From: Bacteroidales bacterium
GTDB lineage: Bacteria; Bacteroidota; Bacteroidia; Bacteroidales; FEN-979
Direction: 5' to 3'
Assembly: GCA_023231005.1 (NCBI GenBank)
Contig: JALNWG010000011.1
Coordinates: forward strand, 23,576-87,575
Length of the DNA: 64,000 nucleotides
Each line of letters starts with the position of its first letter. The first letter of the stretch is position 1. Below the pieces are notes generated by a model. It saw only the letters and a list, made by a program, of their open reading frames with translations. It was not told where the DNA came from and did not search any database. Positions 54,426 through 63,684 of the stretch are shown here, one piece after another. The position numbers were made by a program, and so were the translations under genes.

Positions 54426-56414
54426 ATGAGATCCGGTATCACCTTGTTTCTCTGTCTCGTTCTGGGTTGGGGCCTTTTTTCACCCATCACCAACGGTCTG
54501 ACTTTCAAAACTGCTGATTCCTGCAAAATTACGCTAAATAAAAAAACGGATAAAAACTACCATGACGGGATAGAATTTTTAAAACGAAAAAATTACAGTT
54601 TGGCTCAACAAATGATGCAATCGGTAATCAGAGATGAACCCGGCTGCGTGGATGCCTATTTCGTAATGGGTTTGATCAATTTCAAAAAAGCAGAAAACAA
54701 TTTCAGCAAAGCGGAAAAAAACTTCCTCAAAGTTCTTGAATTATGCCCCACGTATGACCCTTATACCTACTATTATCTTGGGGAAATTTGTTATGGTCGG
54801 GAGCATTATGAAGAAGCATCCAAATACCTTACTGAATTTCTGAAAGAGGTAGATAAAATTAAGACTGATGAGGATTATAACCGGGCGGTTGAATTATTGA
54901 ATTATTCGAAATTTTACCAGGAAATGCTCAATCATCCGGTACCATTTAAACCATTGGTAGTACAAGGAATCTCCACACCCGAAAATGAATACCTCCCGAT
55001 TCTCTCCCCCGACAACCAGATGGCACTGTTTACACGTGAGATCAAGCTCCCGGTCAACAGAAACAACCTGGTACCTACTGCCCAGATGAAAGAAAAATTC
55101 ATGTATAGTGAACGTCATGATGACGGGACTTTTACCCAGGGAGAAGAGATGCCGGAACCTTTCAACGTCAATGATAATGAAGGAGGGGCGACCCTGACGG
55201 CCGACAACAACACCCTTTACTATACGGTATGCAAGTTCGACAATGTTAAAAAATATCTCAATTGTGATATTTATTTTTCCGAGAATATAAATGGGCAATG
55301 GTCGCCAATCAAGAGCATCAGCAATAAAATCAATCTTCCGGCCTCCTGGGAATCGCAGCCCAGCATATCGGCCGATGGAAATATCCTTTATTTTGTGAGT
55401 GACCGTACCGGAGGATATGGCGGTTACGACATTTACCGGGCCATTAAAGGGCAAAATGGGGAATGGGGAACGCCGATCAACCTGGGACCCCTCATTAATT
55501 CTACCGGCAATGAGAAATCACCTTTTATTCATCCCGATGGAAAAACCCTCTATTTTTCTTCAGATGGATGGATGGGATTGGGGGGATATGACATCTTTTT
55601 CTCGAAACAAAAAGACAACAACACCTGGTCGAAACCGGTAAATATCGGCTATCCCATAAACTCTCCCGAAGACGAAGTCGGTTTTTTTGTCAGTACCGAT
55701 GGAACGCAGGGCTATTTCGCCTCCAACAAATTCAATGGCAAGGGAGGATGGGATCTTTATTCCTTTGATCTTTATGACGCAGCCCGTCCTGAAAAAGTAT
55801 TGTTTATCAAAGGAAATGTTAAATCGGAATCTTCCGATGAACCCATAAAGGCCCGCATCGAATTGAAGAATATTGAGACCCTGAAAATTTCTGAAATCCC
55901 GATGGATAGTGTAACAGGTGACTATGTTGCCATTGCGCCTTTTAACAGCGACTATATCATGACGGTAAAAAAAGAGGGATTTGTATTTGAATCAAAATAC
56001 ATCGGCAAGGTAGACAGTTCGTTCCGGCTTCCAGCCAAGGTGGATATAGAAATTAAACCAATCGAATTGAACAAATCGTATCGCATCAATGATATATATT
56101 TCCCTTTCAATTCAAGTGACCTTACCGCCGAATCAAAAGTAGTGCTTGATCAATTGATTGAATTCCTGGTTGAAAACCGTTCTATTTGCATTGAGATCCA
56201 GGGACATACCGATAATATTGGAAATGACATTGCCAATTTGAAATTATCTGAAAACCGTGCTCATTCCGTTTACAAGTATCTCATTGAGAAGAAGATTCCT
56301 GAAAACAGACTGACCTACAAGGGATTTGGAAAATCGGTTCCGGTGGAGACCAACGACACAGAAGAAGGGCGAGCTAAAAATCGCCGAACCGTATTTGTGA
56401 TCACTCGGAAATAG
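54426..56414 (+). CDS. TPR / PD40 / OmpA protein (PorE-like)
   Basis: A 662-residue envelope protein: signal peptide (about 1-25), TPR helices (about 40-165), PD40 beta-propeller blades (about 175-455; SADGNILYFVSDRTGGYGGYDIY, HPDGKTLYFSSDGWMGLGGYDIFFS), a carboxypeptidase-regulatory-like beta domain (about 460-540) and a C-terminal OmpA domain that binds peptidoglycan (IEIQGHTDNIGND near 590). The order and length match PorE of the type IX secretion system, but no lipobox is visible and the architecture is shared by other OmpA proteins. Convergent with ribH by a 14-base overlap. Confidence 0.88.
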   Translation: MRSGITLFLCLVLGWGLFSPITNGLTFKTADSCKITLNKKTDKNYHDGIEFLKRKNYSLAQQMMQSVIRDEPGCVDAYFVMGLINFKKAENNFSKAEKNFLKVLELCPTYDPYTYYYLGEICYGREHYEEASKYLTEFLKEVDKIKTDEDYNRAVELLNYSKFYQEMLNHPVPFKPLVVQGISTPENEYLPILSPDNQMALFTREIKLPVNRNNLVPTAQMKEKFMYSERHDDGTFTQGEEMPEPFNVNDNEGGATLTADNNTLYYTVCKFDNVKKYLNCDIYFSENINGQWSPIKSISNKINLPASWESQPSISADGNILYFVSDRTGGYGGYDIYRAIKGQNGEWGTPINLGPLINSTGNEKSPFIHPDGKTLYFSSDGWMGLGGYDIFFSKQKDNNTWSKPVNIGYPINSPEDEVGFFVSTDGTQGYFASNKFNGKGGWDLYSFDLYDAARPEKVLFIKGNVKSESSDEPIKARIELKNIETLKISEIPMDSVTGDYVAIAPFNSDYIMTVKKEGFVFESKYIGKVDSSFRLPAKVDIEIKPIELNKSYRINDIYFPFNSSDLTAESKVVLDQLIEFLVENRSICIEIQGHTDNIGNDIANLKLSENRAHSVYKYLIEKKIPENRLTYKGFGKSVPVETNDTEEGRAKNRRTVFVITRK

Positions 56415-56868
56415 AGGGAATTACATTGGCCATTTCGATGGCAGCCAGGGCTGCATCAAATCCCTTGTTCCCGCCTTTGGTCCCTGCCCGTTCAATGGCC
56501 TGTTCCAGATTATCGGTGGTTAACACTCCAAAAATCACGGGAACTCCTGTTTCAAGACTTACCTGTGCCACGCCCTTTGATACTTCTGCAGCTACATAAT
56601 CAAAATGGGGAGTTGCACCGCGAATTACGGCTCCCAGACAAATTACCGCATCATATTTTTTAGTTCCGGCCATTTTTTTTGCAAGCAAAGGAATCTCAAA
56701 AGATCCCGGAGACCAAACCACCGTAATTCCATTTTCATCGGCACCGTGACGTTTCAAACCGTCGAGACACCCGGAGAGGAGTTTCCCACTGATAAATTCA
56801 TTGAACCGGGCGATAACAATCCCGAATTTTAAACTTGTAGCATCCAGTTTACCTTCAATTGTCTTCAT
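56401..56868 (-). CDS. ribH: 6,7-dimethyl-8-ribityllumazine synthase
   Basis: RibH condenses 5-amino-6-ribitylaminouracil with dihydroxybutanone phosphate, the penultimate step of riboflavin synthesis. The 155-residue protein has FGIVIARFNEFIS near residue 16, the WSPGSFEIPLLAKK motif near 51, CLGAVIRGATPHFDYVAAE near 76 and the FGVLTTDNLEQAIERAG segment near 113. It is the last gene of the rib operon, six bases after ribBA. Confidence 0.96.
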   Translation of the reverse strand: MKTIEGKLDATSLKFGIVIARFNEFISGKLLSGCLDGLKRHGADENGITVVWSPGSFEIPLLAKKMAGTKKYDAVICLGAVIRGATPHFDYVAAEVSKGVAQVSLETGVPVIFGVLTTDNLEQAIERAGTKGGNKGFDAALAAIEMANVIPSISE

Positions 56869-56873
56869 AGTCG

Positions 56874-58100
56874 CTATTTTTTTTCTATTTCCTCGTTAAA
56901 ATTAAGCAAATGTCCCAATTTCTCTTTTTTTGTTTTCAGATATCTGATATTTCGTGCATTACTTTGAATCTGGATGGGTACACGCTGGACAAGCTCCAAC
57001 CCGAAACCCTCCAGTCCCGAAATCTTCATGGGGTTGTTGGTCAGTAACAACATTTTCTTTATCCCCAGGTCAACAAGGATCTCCGCCCCAGTGCCATAAT
57101 CTCTCAGGTCGGCTTCAAACCCCAGCGCGTTGTTGGCCTCTACGGTATCCATACCCTGATCCTGAAGTGAATAGGCTTTCATTTTGTTGGAAAATCCGAT
57201 TCCCCGACCTTCCTGACGCATATACAGCACTACTCCCCTACCCTCCTGAGCAATTTTTTTAAGTGCAAAATCAAGCTGAGCGCCGCAGTCACAACGCAAT
57301 GAACCAAATACATCTCCGGTGAGACATTCAGAATGAACCCTGACAAGTACCGGATTCCCATCCGCGATATCTCCCTTGACCAGCGCCAGATGATTTTCTC
57401 TGGTGATTTTGCTGATATAGCTGTAAGCAGTGAAATCGCCATACCGAGTCGGCATATCCACTACGGCTGCCCGTTCAATCAGTATTTCCGTTTTCCTGCG
57501 GTAATCAATCAAGGCAGCGATGGTGATGATCTTCAGTTTATGGATTTTAACATACTCCATCAATTCGGGTACGCGAGCCATGGTTCCATCCTCATTCATA
57601 ATTTCACAAAGCACCCCAGCCGGATATAGCCCCGCCATCTTGGCCAGATCCACAGAAGCCTCCGTATGTCCTGCCCGGATCAATACCCCTCCTTCTTTAT
57701 ATTCGATGGGAAAAATATGCCCGGGCCTCGTAAAATCACGCGCTTTACTTTGATTATCAATTAACCGTTTGATGGTTAGACAACGTTCATAAGCGGAAAT
57801 GCCGGTGGTACATCCAATGGCATCTACAGAAACGGTGAAAGCAGTCCTCCTTGGATCTGTGTTATTTAAAACCATTCTATCAATGTTCAGCTCTTCCAAC
57901 CGGTCGCGGACAATGGGTAAACAAACCAATCCCCCGCCATGCTTCGCCATGAAATTGATGATGGCCGGAGTTGCTTTTTCAGCAGCCACAACCAAATCCC
58001 CTTCATTTTCACGGTCCTCATCATCTACTACCACGATCATTTTTCCCTTACGGACATCTTCAATCGCTTCTTCAATCGTGTTAAATTTAAATGTTTCCAT
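56874..58100 (-). CDS. ribBA: Bifunctional dihydroxybutanone phosphate synthase / GTP cyclohydrolase II
   Basis: The N-terminal half (about 1-200) is RibB, making 3,4-dihydroxy-2-butanone 4-phosphate from ribulose 5-phosphate; DDEDRENEGDL near residue 26 and the RAGHTEASVDLA motif near 146 are intact. The C-terminal half (about 205-408) is RibA, opening GTP: the zinc cysteines in HSECLTGDVFGSLRCDCGAQ near 253 and the YMRQEGRGIGFSNK segment near 293 are present. It sits between ribE and ribH and supplies both precursors of the pathway. Confidence 0.96.
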   Translation of the reverse strand: METFKFNTIEEAIEDVRKGKMIVVVDDEDRENEGDLVVAAEKATPAIINFMAKHGGGLVCLPIVRDRLEELNIDRMVLNNTDPRRTAFTVSVDAIGCTTGISAYERCLTIKRLIDNQSKARDFTRPGHIFPIEYKEGGVLIRAGHTEASVDLAKMAGLYPAGVLCEIMNEDGTMARVPELMEYVKIHKLKIITIAALIDYRRKTEILIERAAVVDMPTRYGDFTAYSYISKITRENHLALVKGDIADGNPVLVRVHSECLTGDVFGSLRCDCGAQLDFALKKIAQEGRGVVLYMRQEGRGIGFSNKMKAYSLQDQGMDTVEANNALGFEADLRDYGTGAEILVDLGIKKMLLLTNNPMKISGLEGFGLELVQRVPIQIQSNARNIRYLKTKKEKLGHLLNFNEEIEKK

Positions 58101-58116
58101 GTATATTCAGGTTTAA

Positions 58117-58755
58117 TTAAAATCCGTATTTGTTCAGAAAATCACTGTCGATCCTGGAACCGTTAGGATCAGTTTGAAAGAGTTTTTCAAGGTATTTGGC
58201 CAGGATGTCACATTCAATGTTGACACTGTCGCCCATCTTTTTTCCGGGCAGCGTAGTGATATCGCGGGTATGGGGGATCACCGACACACTAAAAGACCGC
58301 TGATCCACCTTAACTACGGTCAAACTGATTCCATCAAGAGCCACAGAGCCTTTTTCAACAACATATCGTAAAAGTTCCGGAGCGGTCATAATGGATAACC
58401 AAACAGCATTCCCCTCCTGCCATCTTTTTTGAATCTTCCCGGTTCCGTCAATGTGACCGCTAACCCAATGTCCTCCCAACCGGTCGCTCAATCGCAAAGC
58501 CCGTTCCAAATTTACTTCACTGTTGATTTTCAGTTCCTGAAAATTAGATCTCCGGAGGGTTTCAGGCATAACATCCACTGTAAAACCACCCGTTTCTATT
58601 GATATTACGGTAAGGCATACCCCGTTGGTATTGATGCTGTCGCCCACTTTCACATCTTCCATTATTGCTTTGGCTCCAATCACCAACTGCAGCGATTCCG
58701 CCGACATCCGGATCTCCCTCACGGTACCCGTTTCTTCAACAATCCCGGTAAACAT
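58117..58755 (-). CDS. ribE: Riboflavin synthase alpha subunit
   Basis: Riboflavin synthase dismutates two lumazines to riboflavin. The 212-residue protein has two homologous lumazine-binding domains: the first starts MFTGIVEETGTV with the GVCLTV motif near residue 46, the second contains LGGHWVSGHIDGTG near 93 and DGISLTVV near 140. The ATG at 58755 fits the invariant MFTGIV start. It lies 10 bases after ribD and 16 bases before ribBA. Confidence 0.96.
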   Translation of the reverse strand: MFTGIVEETGTVREIRMSAESLQLVIGAKAIMEDVKVGDSINTNGVCLTVISIETGGFTVDVMPETLRRSNFQELKINSEVNLERALRLSDRLGGHWVSGHIDGTGKIQKRWQEGNAVWLSIMTAPELLRYVVEKGSVALDGISLTVVKVDQRSFSVSVIPHTRDITTLPGKKMGDSVNIECDILAKYLEKLFQTDPNGSRIDSDFLNKYGF

Positions 58756-58765
58756 CTTTTTTAAT

Positions 58766-59914
58766 TTATGAATGATAAATTACCTTATGATCATGAACAA
58801 AATCAATCAATCCTATAATCATCACATCCTGTCCGATTTTTTTAATCCTGATATTTTTCAGGGGGATGGCTTCATCCATTTTTTCAAACCCAGCGCCACC
58901 CACAGCAGTTGGAGCATCAGCGCCCCCTAATATTTTAGGCGCAATAAAACTAATGACTTTATCTACAATACCCTCCTGAAATGCAGAAAAGGCTAGGGTA
59001 CTTCCTCCTTCAATCATCACGCTGTCAATATCCATAGCTCCCAGCGACTGCATCAAAAATCCAAGATCCACCCGGTTGTGTTTGACCGGGCAGAGGAGTA
59101 CCTGTGCGCCCAACCGTTCAATACTTTTCAATTTTTCAGTATTTGCCAGTGCGGTAGTAGCCAGCACCGTCAATTGAGGGTCATTGGAAAGTACCTTTGC
59201 TTCCAAGGGTATCCGGCCATGAGTATCCACAATGATCTTTAATGGATTTTTCCATCCTTGGGCGGTAATTTTGTTCAAGCGGATGTTCAGGATCGGATCA
59301 TCAAATTTTACGGTATTCACCCCAACCATGACCGCACTTAATTGCTGGCGCATTTGATGAACCAGCTTACGGGAAGGTTCCCCGGTGATCCATCGGGATG
59401 CATTGGTAACAGTGGCAATTTTCCCATCAAGAGTCATGGCCGATTTCAGCACTACAAACGGTAGTTTTGTGGTAATATACTTAACAAAGATTTCATTTTG
59501 AGTACGGATTTCTTTTTCAAGGCAGCCAACCTCAACAGCAATTCCGTGGGCTTGCAGGCTTTTTATTCCTTTTCCATTCACTATTGGATTTGGATCAGTC
59601 ATACCAATCACAACATGTCGGATTCCTTTATCTACAATCAGATCGGTGCAAGGTGGGGTTTTACCCTGGTGGGAACAAGGTTCGAGCGTGACATATAAAG
59701 TGGAATCAGCAAGCAGGGATTTGTTTTCAGGAAGAACAGACCCGATGGCATTTACTTCGGCATGAGGGCCTCCAAAAAATTCATGATATCCTTCGCCGAT
59801 GATATGTCCATTGTTCACGATCAAAGCACCCACTAAAGGATTTGGATTTACCCAACCCATCCCCTTTTTTGCCAGGGCAGCTGCCCGTTTCATGAATTTT
59901 TCGTCGTCGCTCAT
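58766..59914 (-). CDS. ribD: Bifunctional riboflavin deaminase/reductase
   Basis: RibD deaminates and then reduces the pyrimidine intermediate. The 382-residue enzyme has an N-terminal deaminase domain (GGPHAEVNAI near residue 48, LYVTLEPCSHQGKTPPCTD near 71, supplying the zinc ligands) and a C-terminal reductase (LKSAMTLDGKIATVTNAS near 156, SVMIEGGSTLAFSAF near 300). The ATG at 59914 is preceded immediately by the U-tract of the FMN riboswitch terminator; Met8 is an alternative start. First gene of the operon. Confidence 0.95.
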   Translation of the reverse strand: MSDDEKFMKRAAALAKKGMGWVNPNPLVGALIVNNGHIIGEGYHEFFGGPHAEVNAIGSVLPENKSLLADSTLYVTLEPCSHQGKTPPCTDLIVDKGIRHVVIGMTDPNPIVNGKGIKSLQAHGIAVEVGCLEKEIRTQNEIFVKYITTKLPFVVLKSAMTLDGKIATVTNASRWITGEPSRKLVHQMRQQLSAVMVGVNTVKFDDPILNIRLNKITAQGWKNPLKIIVDTHGRIPLEAKVLSNDPQLTVLATTALANTEKLKSIERLGAQVLLCPVKHNRVDLGFLMQSLGAMDIDSVMIEGGSTLAFSAFQEGIVDKVISFIAPKILGGADAPTAVGGAGFEKMDEAIPLKNIRIKKIGQDVMIIGLIDFVHDHKVIYHS

Positions 59915-59946
59915 AAAAAAAGCCCCAATGCATGATCATCAGGGCT
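59915..59946 (-). terminator. Riboswitch-controlled terminator abutting ribD
   Basis: On the minus strand AGCCC (59946-59942) pairs with GGGCT (59925-59921), with ATGATCAT in the loop, followed by seven U residues that touch the ribD AUG. This looks like the expression platform of the FMN riboswitch; because the U-tract leads directly into the start codon, the same hairpin may also block initiation. Confidence 0.6.
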
Positions 59947-59983
59947 ATATCCTATTCAATTGAACAACGTTCAACTTAAATAC

Positions 59984-60103
59984 GATTCTTCTTTCATCCA
60001 GACTTTACTGTCGGTGCCGTAATTTCAACGGTTCGGTTCCTGTTTCACAGGTGTCGCGGACTTTACCGCCGATCGGGAATTTCACCCTGCCCTGAAGAAT
60101 CTA
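59984..60103 (-). ncRNA. FMN riboswitch (RFN element)
   Basis: The minus strand carries the conserved RFN core: CTTCAGGGCAGGGTGAAATT, TCGGCGGTAAAGTCCGCGA, GGCACCGACAGTAAAGTCTG and a closing GATGAAAGAAGAAT. P1 is formed by GATTCTT (60101-60095) and AAGAATC (59990-59984). FMN binding would favour the downstream terminator and shut off ribD-ribE-ribBA-ribH. The element stands between its own promoter (60118-60151) and the terminator before ribD. Confidence 0.93.
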
Positions 60104-60117
60104 TTGCTATATATCAG

Positions 60118-60151
60118 CAAAGATATAAAAAATTGTTATTGTATAATCAAA
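60118..60151 (-). promoter_or_regulatory. Promoter for the rib operon
   Basis: Minus-strand TTTG (60151-60148), a 22-base spacer and TATCTTTG (60125-60118) fit the Bacteroidota consensus with a slightly long spacer. Transcription would start about 10 bases before the riboswitch P1. The -33 part lies in the last codons of the T9SS gene. Confidence 0.5.
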
Positions 60152-62490
60152 CGTTCGGTCTTTAACAAACCGTCGGTTTTAAACTGAACGAAATAGGCAC
60201 CCTTAGCATAACCCGATAAATCCACCTGTTTCGATATTTTCAATACCGAGGAAGCCACTGGGGAGGAATAGATTATACGGCCATCCATGGCAGTGATGGT
60301 AAGAACTCCGGATTTCCGGCTTACCCCGTCAAGGGTTATCACAACTGAGCCATGAGTTGGGTTGGGATGAACCGTAAGGCTGACCTCTTTTAAGGCAGGG
60401 TCGGATATTCCGGTACATTCATCAAAAACCACATGTCGGGTACTTGTAACATTTCCAACACATGGGGCATTTGGAATAGCAACCAGCGACAGGTCAACGG
60501 AACCGGCCAGTTTTTCAGTAAGCGTTGGCAGGTAAGAGGTGATCAGGTTAGAAGGATCAGTAAAAGACCCATTGCCGGAAGTGACCCATCCGATAGCTTT
60601 ATAATTTGAAGCAGTACCTTCAATTCCGATGGTGGTCACATACCAGCAAACAGTAGTATCAGCGCCGGCTGAAACAACCGGGATTGGCATTACATCAACT
60701 TTTACGGTATCGTTGCGGGTAAGGGAACCATCGCTGGTAGTGACAATATATTTGGTGTTTTCGATGGGAGCAACCTTTGGATTTTTCAAGGTAGAGGTAA
60801 ATCCGGCAGGAATGGAGTTCCATAAATAGGTATAGGAACCGGATCCACCCGAAGGTTGAACATTTAATTGAGAAGAATCTCCAATACAAACCAACGAAGG
60901 AGTAGCAGTAGCAGTGGCTGAAAGTACACTTCCGAAAGTGAAGGAAGCGATCCGTGTTTTCCAGTTTGATGCAGAGTTTGTTGCGAAATATTCCTGGGTA
61001 TACCAGAATGTTGTTGGGTTTGAAGGATCTACCCTCATGGAGCTATAATCACCCCACCGGCTATCCATCCCGGCGATTTGGGAGCCAACACCATTGAAAA
61101 TGCCCCGTTCGGCAATGGTTAACTGATTCAAAGGGTCATTTTTCATTCTCCCGGAATAACGGATACCCGGAAACATGGAGCTGCTCGAAATGGAATAACC
61201 CAGTGCAATATTTCCAGCGGTATCCATTGCCATACTTCCCATCCAGCGACTATTGCCGTCGGCCGGGGCATACGTTGATTGCTGATAAACCGTCCATCCG
61301 GATCCGGTATTGCGCAATTCGTACCAGCGTATTCCAGCCTGTCCTGATCCGGCGTTTACCGTATGATTGACAACCATGGCTGAATAGCCATTGAAAGTAC
61401 GATACTGTAAGCGGTACATCAAGCGGTCGGTAATGGCATCCACCAAATTTGTTGTTCCCTTCTGCGGAATTCCCGAGATGGTGGCGTTAAAGGTAGTAAC
61501 TGGTAAATCAAGTCGGTTGGAAAAAGTGGAATTTGCAGGGGTGACAAAATCGGAATGGAATTCATAAATGGTTAACCTGCGAACCCCGGAGGTTTTAATA
61601 TAGGTAAAATAATTGGGGGTACCAACAGCAGGGAAAGGTCCATCGCAATCGGAAGGGATCATGGTTACAAAACCATCGGTACTCATCGAAGTAGTGAAAG
61701 AGATGCGTTGGGCATTGGGATCACCGGCTAACATGGCGGTACGGTCATACGAATACACTCCATTGCCCTGGGCGCTAAGCATACCGGAGCTGAAACGGTT
61801 AGCCGCCATATAGTAAGCATCCGGCCAGATTCCGAATTTCGGATAGTCGGGCATATCGCTGAATTGATAAACCCAGCGGTACCACGATCCGGTGGGATCG
61901 GGTGTTTGGGAAACGGCAATCATCTGAAAAAACGGTCCACTTGGATAAGAGGGTAATGAGAACTGACTAAAAAGCCAACGATCGGCATGTTCATCATATA
62001 AAATGATGGCATCCCCATCGTTATGATTATTGGGCATACCATTCCAAACAGAACTGTTGGATAGAGGTCCGAGCAATTTTGTGCCTGTTTTATTAAATAT
62101 GGCATAAGAACAATTTACGACCTGGAAATAATGGTTTGGGCCCACATCGCCATCCGTATCGGGAGGATTGTATCCTGAAACATTGTTAACACCGTCAAAA
62201 TTCTGAAGGGTGGTATCGGTTACACTTCTTCCCAGATAATCCTGTAATCCCGCATCTAAAAAATTCGGAATTGCGGATTCGCGGACATCCAGATTGAATT
62301 TATTTTTTACGATTCCGTCTTTCCAGGTACGATCGGCCTTAGCAATTGGGAAGGTCGCCATATCACGAAGCGGCGGTGAAACATCGAAATATACTGGCCG
62401 GTCAACCGTTGGTTTCAGAACATCATTTTGTGCGATTAAAAAATTGATGCTCATCAATGGAAGCAATAAGATCAGTTGTGTTTTTTTCAT
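60136..62490 (-). CDS. Large exported protein with T9SS type A sorting domain (784 aa)
   Basis: A signal peptide (cleavage after LIA before Gln) leads into a region of about 500 residues resembling a beta-propeller seen in surface proteins (GYNPPDTDGDVGPNHYFQVVN near 110, DEHADRWLFSQFSLP near 165, TFWYTQEYFATNSASNWKTRIASF near 490). Two PKD/Ig-like domains follow (about 530-690) and a C-terminal type A sorting domain (about 705-784; HPNPTHGSVVITL, GVLTITAMDGRIIYSS, GYAKGAYFVQFKTD, TERLIIQ). It should be exported by T9SS and attached to the surface. Its specific function is unknown. Confidence 0.88.
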   Translation of the reverse strand: MKKTQLILLLPLMSINFLIAQNDVLKPTVDRPVYFDVSPPLRDMATFPIAKADRTWKDGIVKNKFNLDVRESAIPNFLDAGLQDYLGRSVTDTTLQNFDGVNNVSGYNPPDTDGDVGPNHYFQVVNCSYAIFNKTGTKLLGPLSNSSVWNGMPNNHNDGDAIILYDEHADRWLFSQFSLPSYPSGPFFQMIAVSQTPDPTGSWYRWVYQFSDMPDYPKFGIWPDAYYMAANRFSSGMLSAQGNGVYSYDRTAMLAGDPNAQRISFTTSMSTDGFVTMIPSDCDGPFPAVGTPNYFTYIKTSGVRRLTIYEFHSDFVTPANSTFSNRLDLPVTTFNATISGIPQKGTTNLVDAITDRLMYRLQYRTFNGYSAMVVNHTVNAGSGQAGIRWYELRNTGSGWTVYQQSTYAPADGNSRWMGSMAMDTAGNIALGYSISSSSMFPGIRYSGRMKNDPLNQLTIAERGIFNGVGSQIAGMDSRWGDYSSMRVDPSNPTTFWYTQEYFATNSASNWKTRIASFTFGSVLSATATATPSLVCIGDSSQLNVQPSGGSGSYTYLWNSIPAGFTSTLKNPKVAPIENTKYIVTTSDGSLTRNDTVKVDVMPIPVVSAGADTTVCWYVTTIGIEGTASNYKAIGWVTSGNGSFTDPSNLITSYLPTLTEKLAGSVDLSLVAIPNAPCVGNVTSTRHVVFDECTGISDPALKEVSLTVHPNPTHGSVVITLDGVSRKSGVLTITAMDGRIIYSSPVASSVLKISKQVDLSGYAKGAYFVQFKTDGLLKTERLIIQ

Positions 62491-62680
62491 AACATTACAT
62501 GGTTTTGATTGTTGTCCTTTGCGGCACTGATTTTTTTTTACAAAGATCGGAATAAAATCGAGTTATATAGATAATTTACTATCTTTATAATCACATTTTA
62601 AGGATTCGCTATTGAAGTATCCCATGGATACCTCCGAAAGGCATATATTTCAACGAAAATCAAAATAAAAAATCAACACG

Positions 62681-63385
62681 ATGAATATTATAATAACCGG
62701 TGCAAGTAAAGGGATCGGATATGAACTTGTTAAAGTACTTTCCAAACACAAATTGAATCACATTATAGCCATTTCGAGAAACGGAAAAGCATTGAAAGAG
62801 TTGGTAGGCGAGTGTGTAAAGCTCTTTCCTGAGGCGAAGGTCACTCCGTATGAATTCAATCTTAACCAGTTTGAGTTTTATCCTTTTATCGTCCAGCGGT
62901 TGGAAACCATTATCCACCATTGTGATATTTTGATTAACAATGCCGGCAAGCTGGTGAGCAAACCCTTTGACAAGTTTGAGCCCACCGATTTCGATGAAAT
63001 CTTCAACATCAACATCAAAAGTCCGTTTTTCCTTATCCAGGCCTTATTACCCATCATGAGCAAAGGAGGTCATATTGTGAACATCAGCAGTATTACCGGG
63101 TGTATGGGAGGGCAAAAGTATCCCGGACTATCGGCATACAATGCAAGCAATGGTGCATTAAATGTGATGACTGAAGCGCTTGCTGAAGAATTGAAAGAGC
63201 GGGAAATCCGGATCAATTGTCTGGCTTTGGGAGCCGTTCAAACGGAAATGTTCACCAAGGCCTTTCCGGGAGCCAAAGCCTTGCAAACGCCATCACAGAT
63301 CGCCCATTTTATAGCCGATTTCGCTGTAACCGGGCATCGGTATTTCAACGGAAAAGTAATACCGGTTTCAATTTCGATACCATAA
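62681..63385 (+). CDS. Short-chain dehydrogenase/reductase lacking the catalytic lysine
   Basis: A 234-residue classical SDR: NAD(P)-binding TGASKGIG at 6-13, NNAG at 86-89, active-site Ser in NISSITG (134-140) and Tyr153 in SAYNASNGAL. The YxxxK lysine that lowers the tyrosine pKa and holds the ribose is Asn157 here (YNASN). All other motifs are intact and the frame is open. The enzyme may be inactive, use a different proton relay, or bind ligand only. It stands alone; the upstream 190 bases hold no clear promoter beyond a weak TATCTTTA. Confidence 0.85.
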   Translation: MNIIITGASKGIGYELVKVLSKHKLNHIIAISRNGKALKELVGECVKLFPEAKVTPYEFNLNQFEFYPFIVQRLETIIHHCDILINNAGKLVSKPFDKFEPTDFDEIFNINIKSPFFLIQALLPIMSKGGHIVNISSITGCMGGQKYPGLSAYNASNGALNVMTEALAEELKEREIRINCLALGAVQTEMFTKAFPGAKALQTPSQIAHFIADFAVTGHRYFNGKVIPVSISIP

Positions 63386-63634
63386 CCCCCCATTCTGCTG
63401 ATTAATTTCTTAACAGAAAACATTTTATCCCTCCCAGGGGATTAAAATTTATCAACACAACACAAACATAATGAAATATTTTATATTTTTACAGTTGCGC
63501 AACTTTTTACAAAAAAAATCGGTCTATACAAATAATTGATCAATTGATCAGACATTAGCCATGGCAAAAAATCCGTGTCCCGGAAAGAATCGCAAAAAGA
63601 ACCTTTACCATCCAGCGCCAATCATGCACCTCCT

Positions 63635-63679
63635 CTAAGCCTTGTCTATGTCTTGTCTGGGGCTTAGTTCCTTTTTTCT
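63635..63679 (+). terminator. Terminator-like hairpin before the 11-bp array
   Basis: CTAAGCC (63635-63641) pairs with GGCTTAG (63661-63667), loop 19 bases, followed by TTCCTTTTTTCT. The 7-bp stem is modest and the loop long. It could end transcripts from the SDR side or from the 63480-63600 region. Confidence 0.35.
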
Positions 63680-63684
63680 AACCC

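Noticed and set aside
63427..63442. ATCCC/GGGAT hairpin after the SDR gene
   Set aside because: Only five base pairs and no U-tract; too weak to call a terminator.
63561..63638. 25-codon frame MAKNPCPGKNRKKN... ending just inside the hairpin
   Set aside because: Basic and short, no ribosome site or promoter I could support; chance frame is more likely, though a small peptide cannot be excluded.
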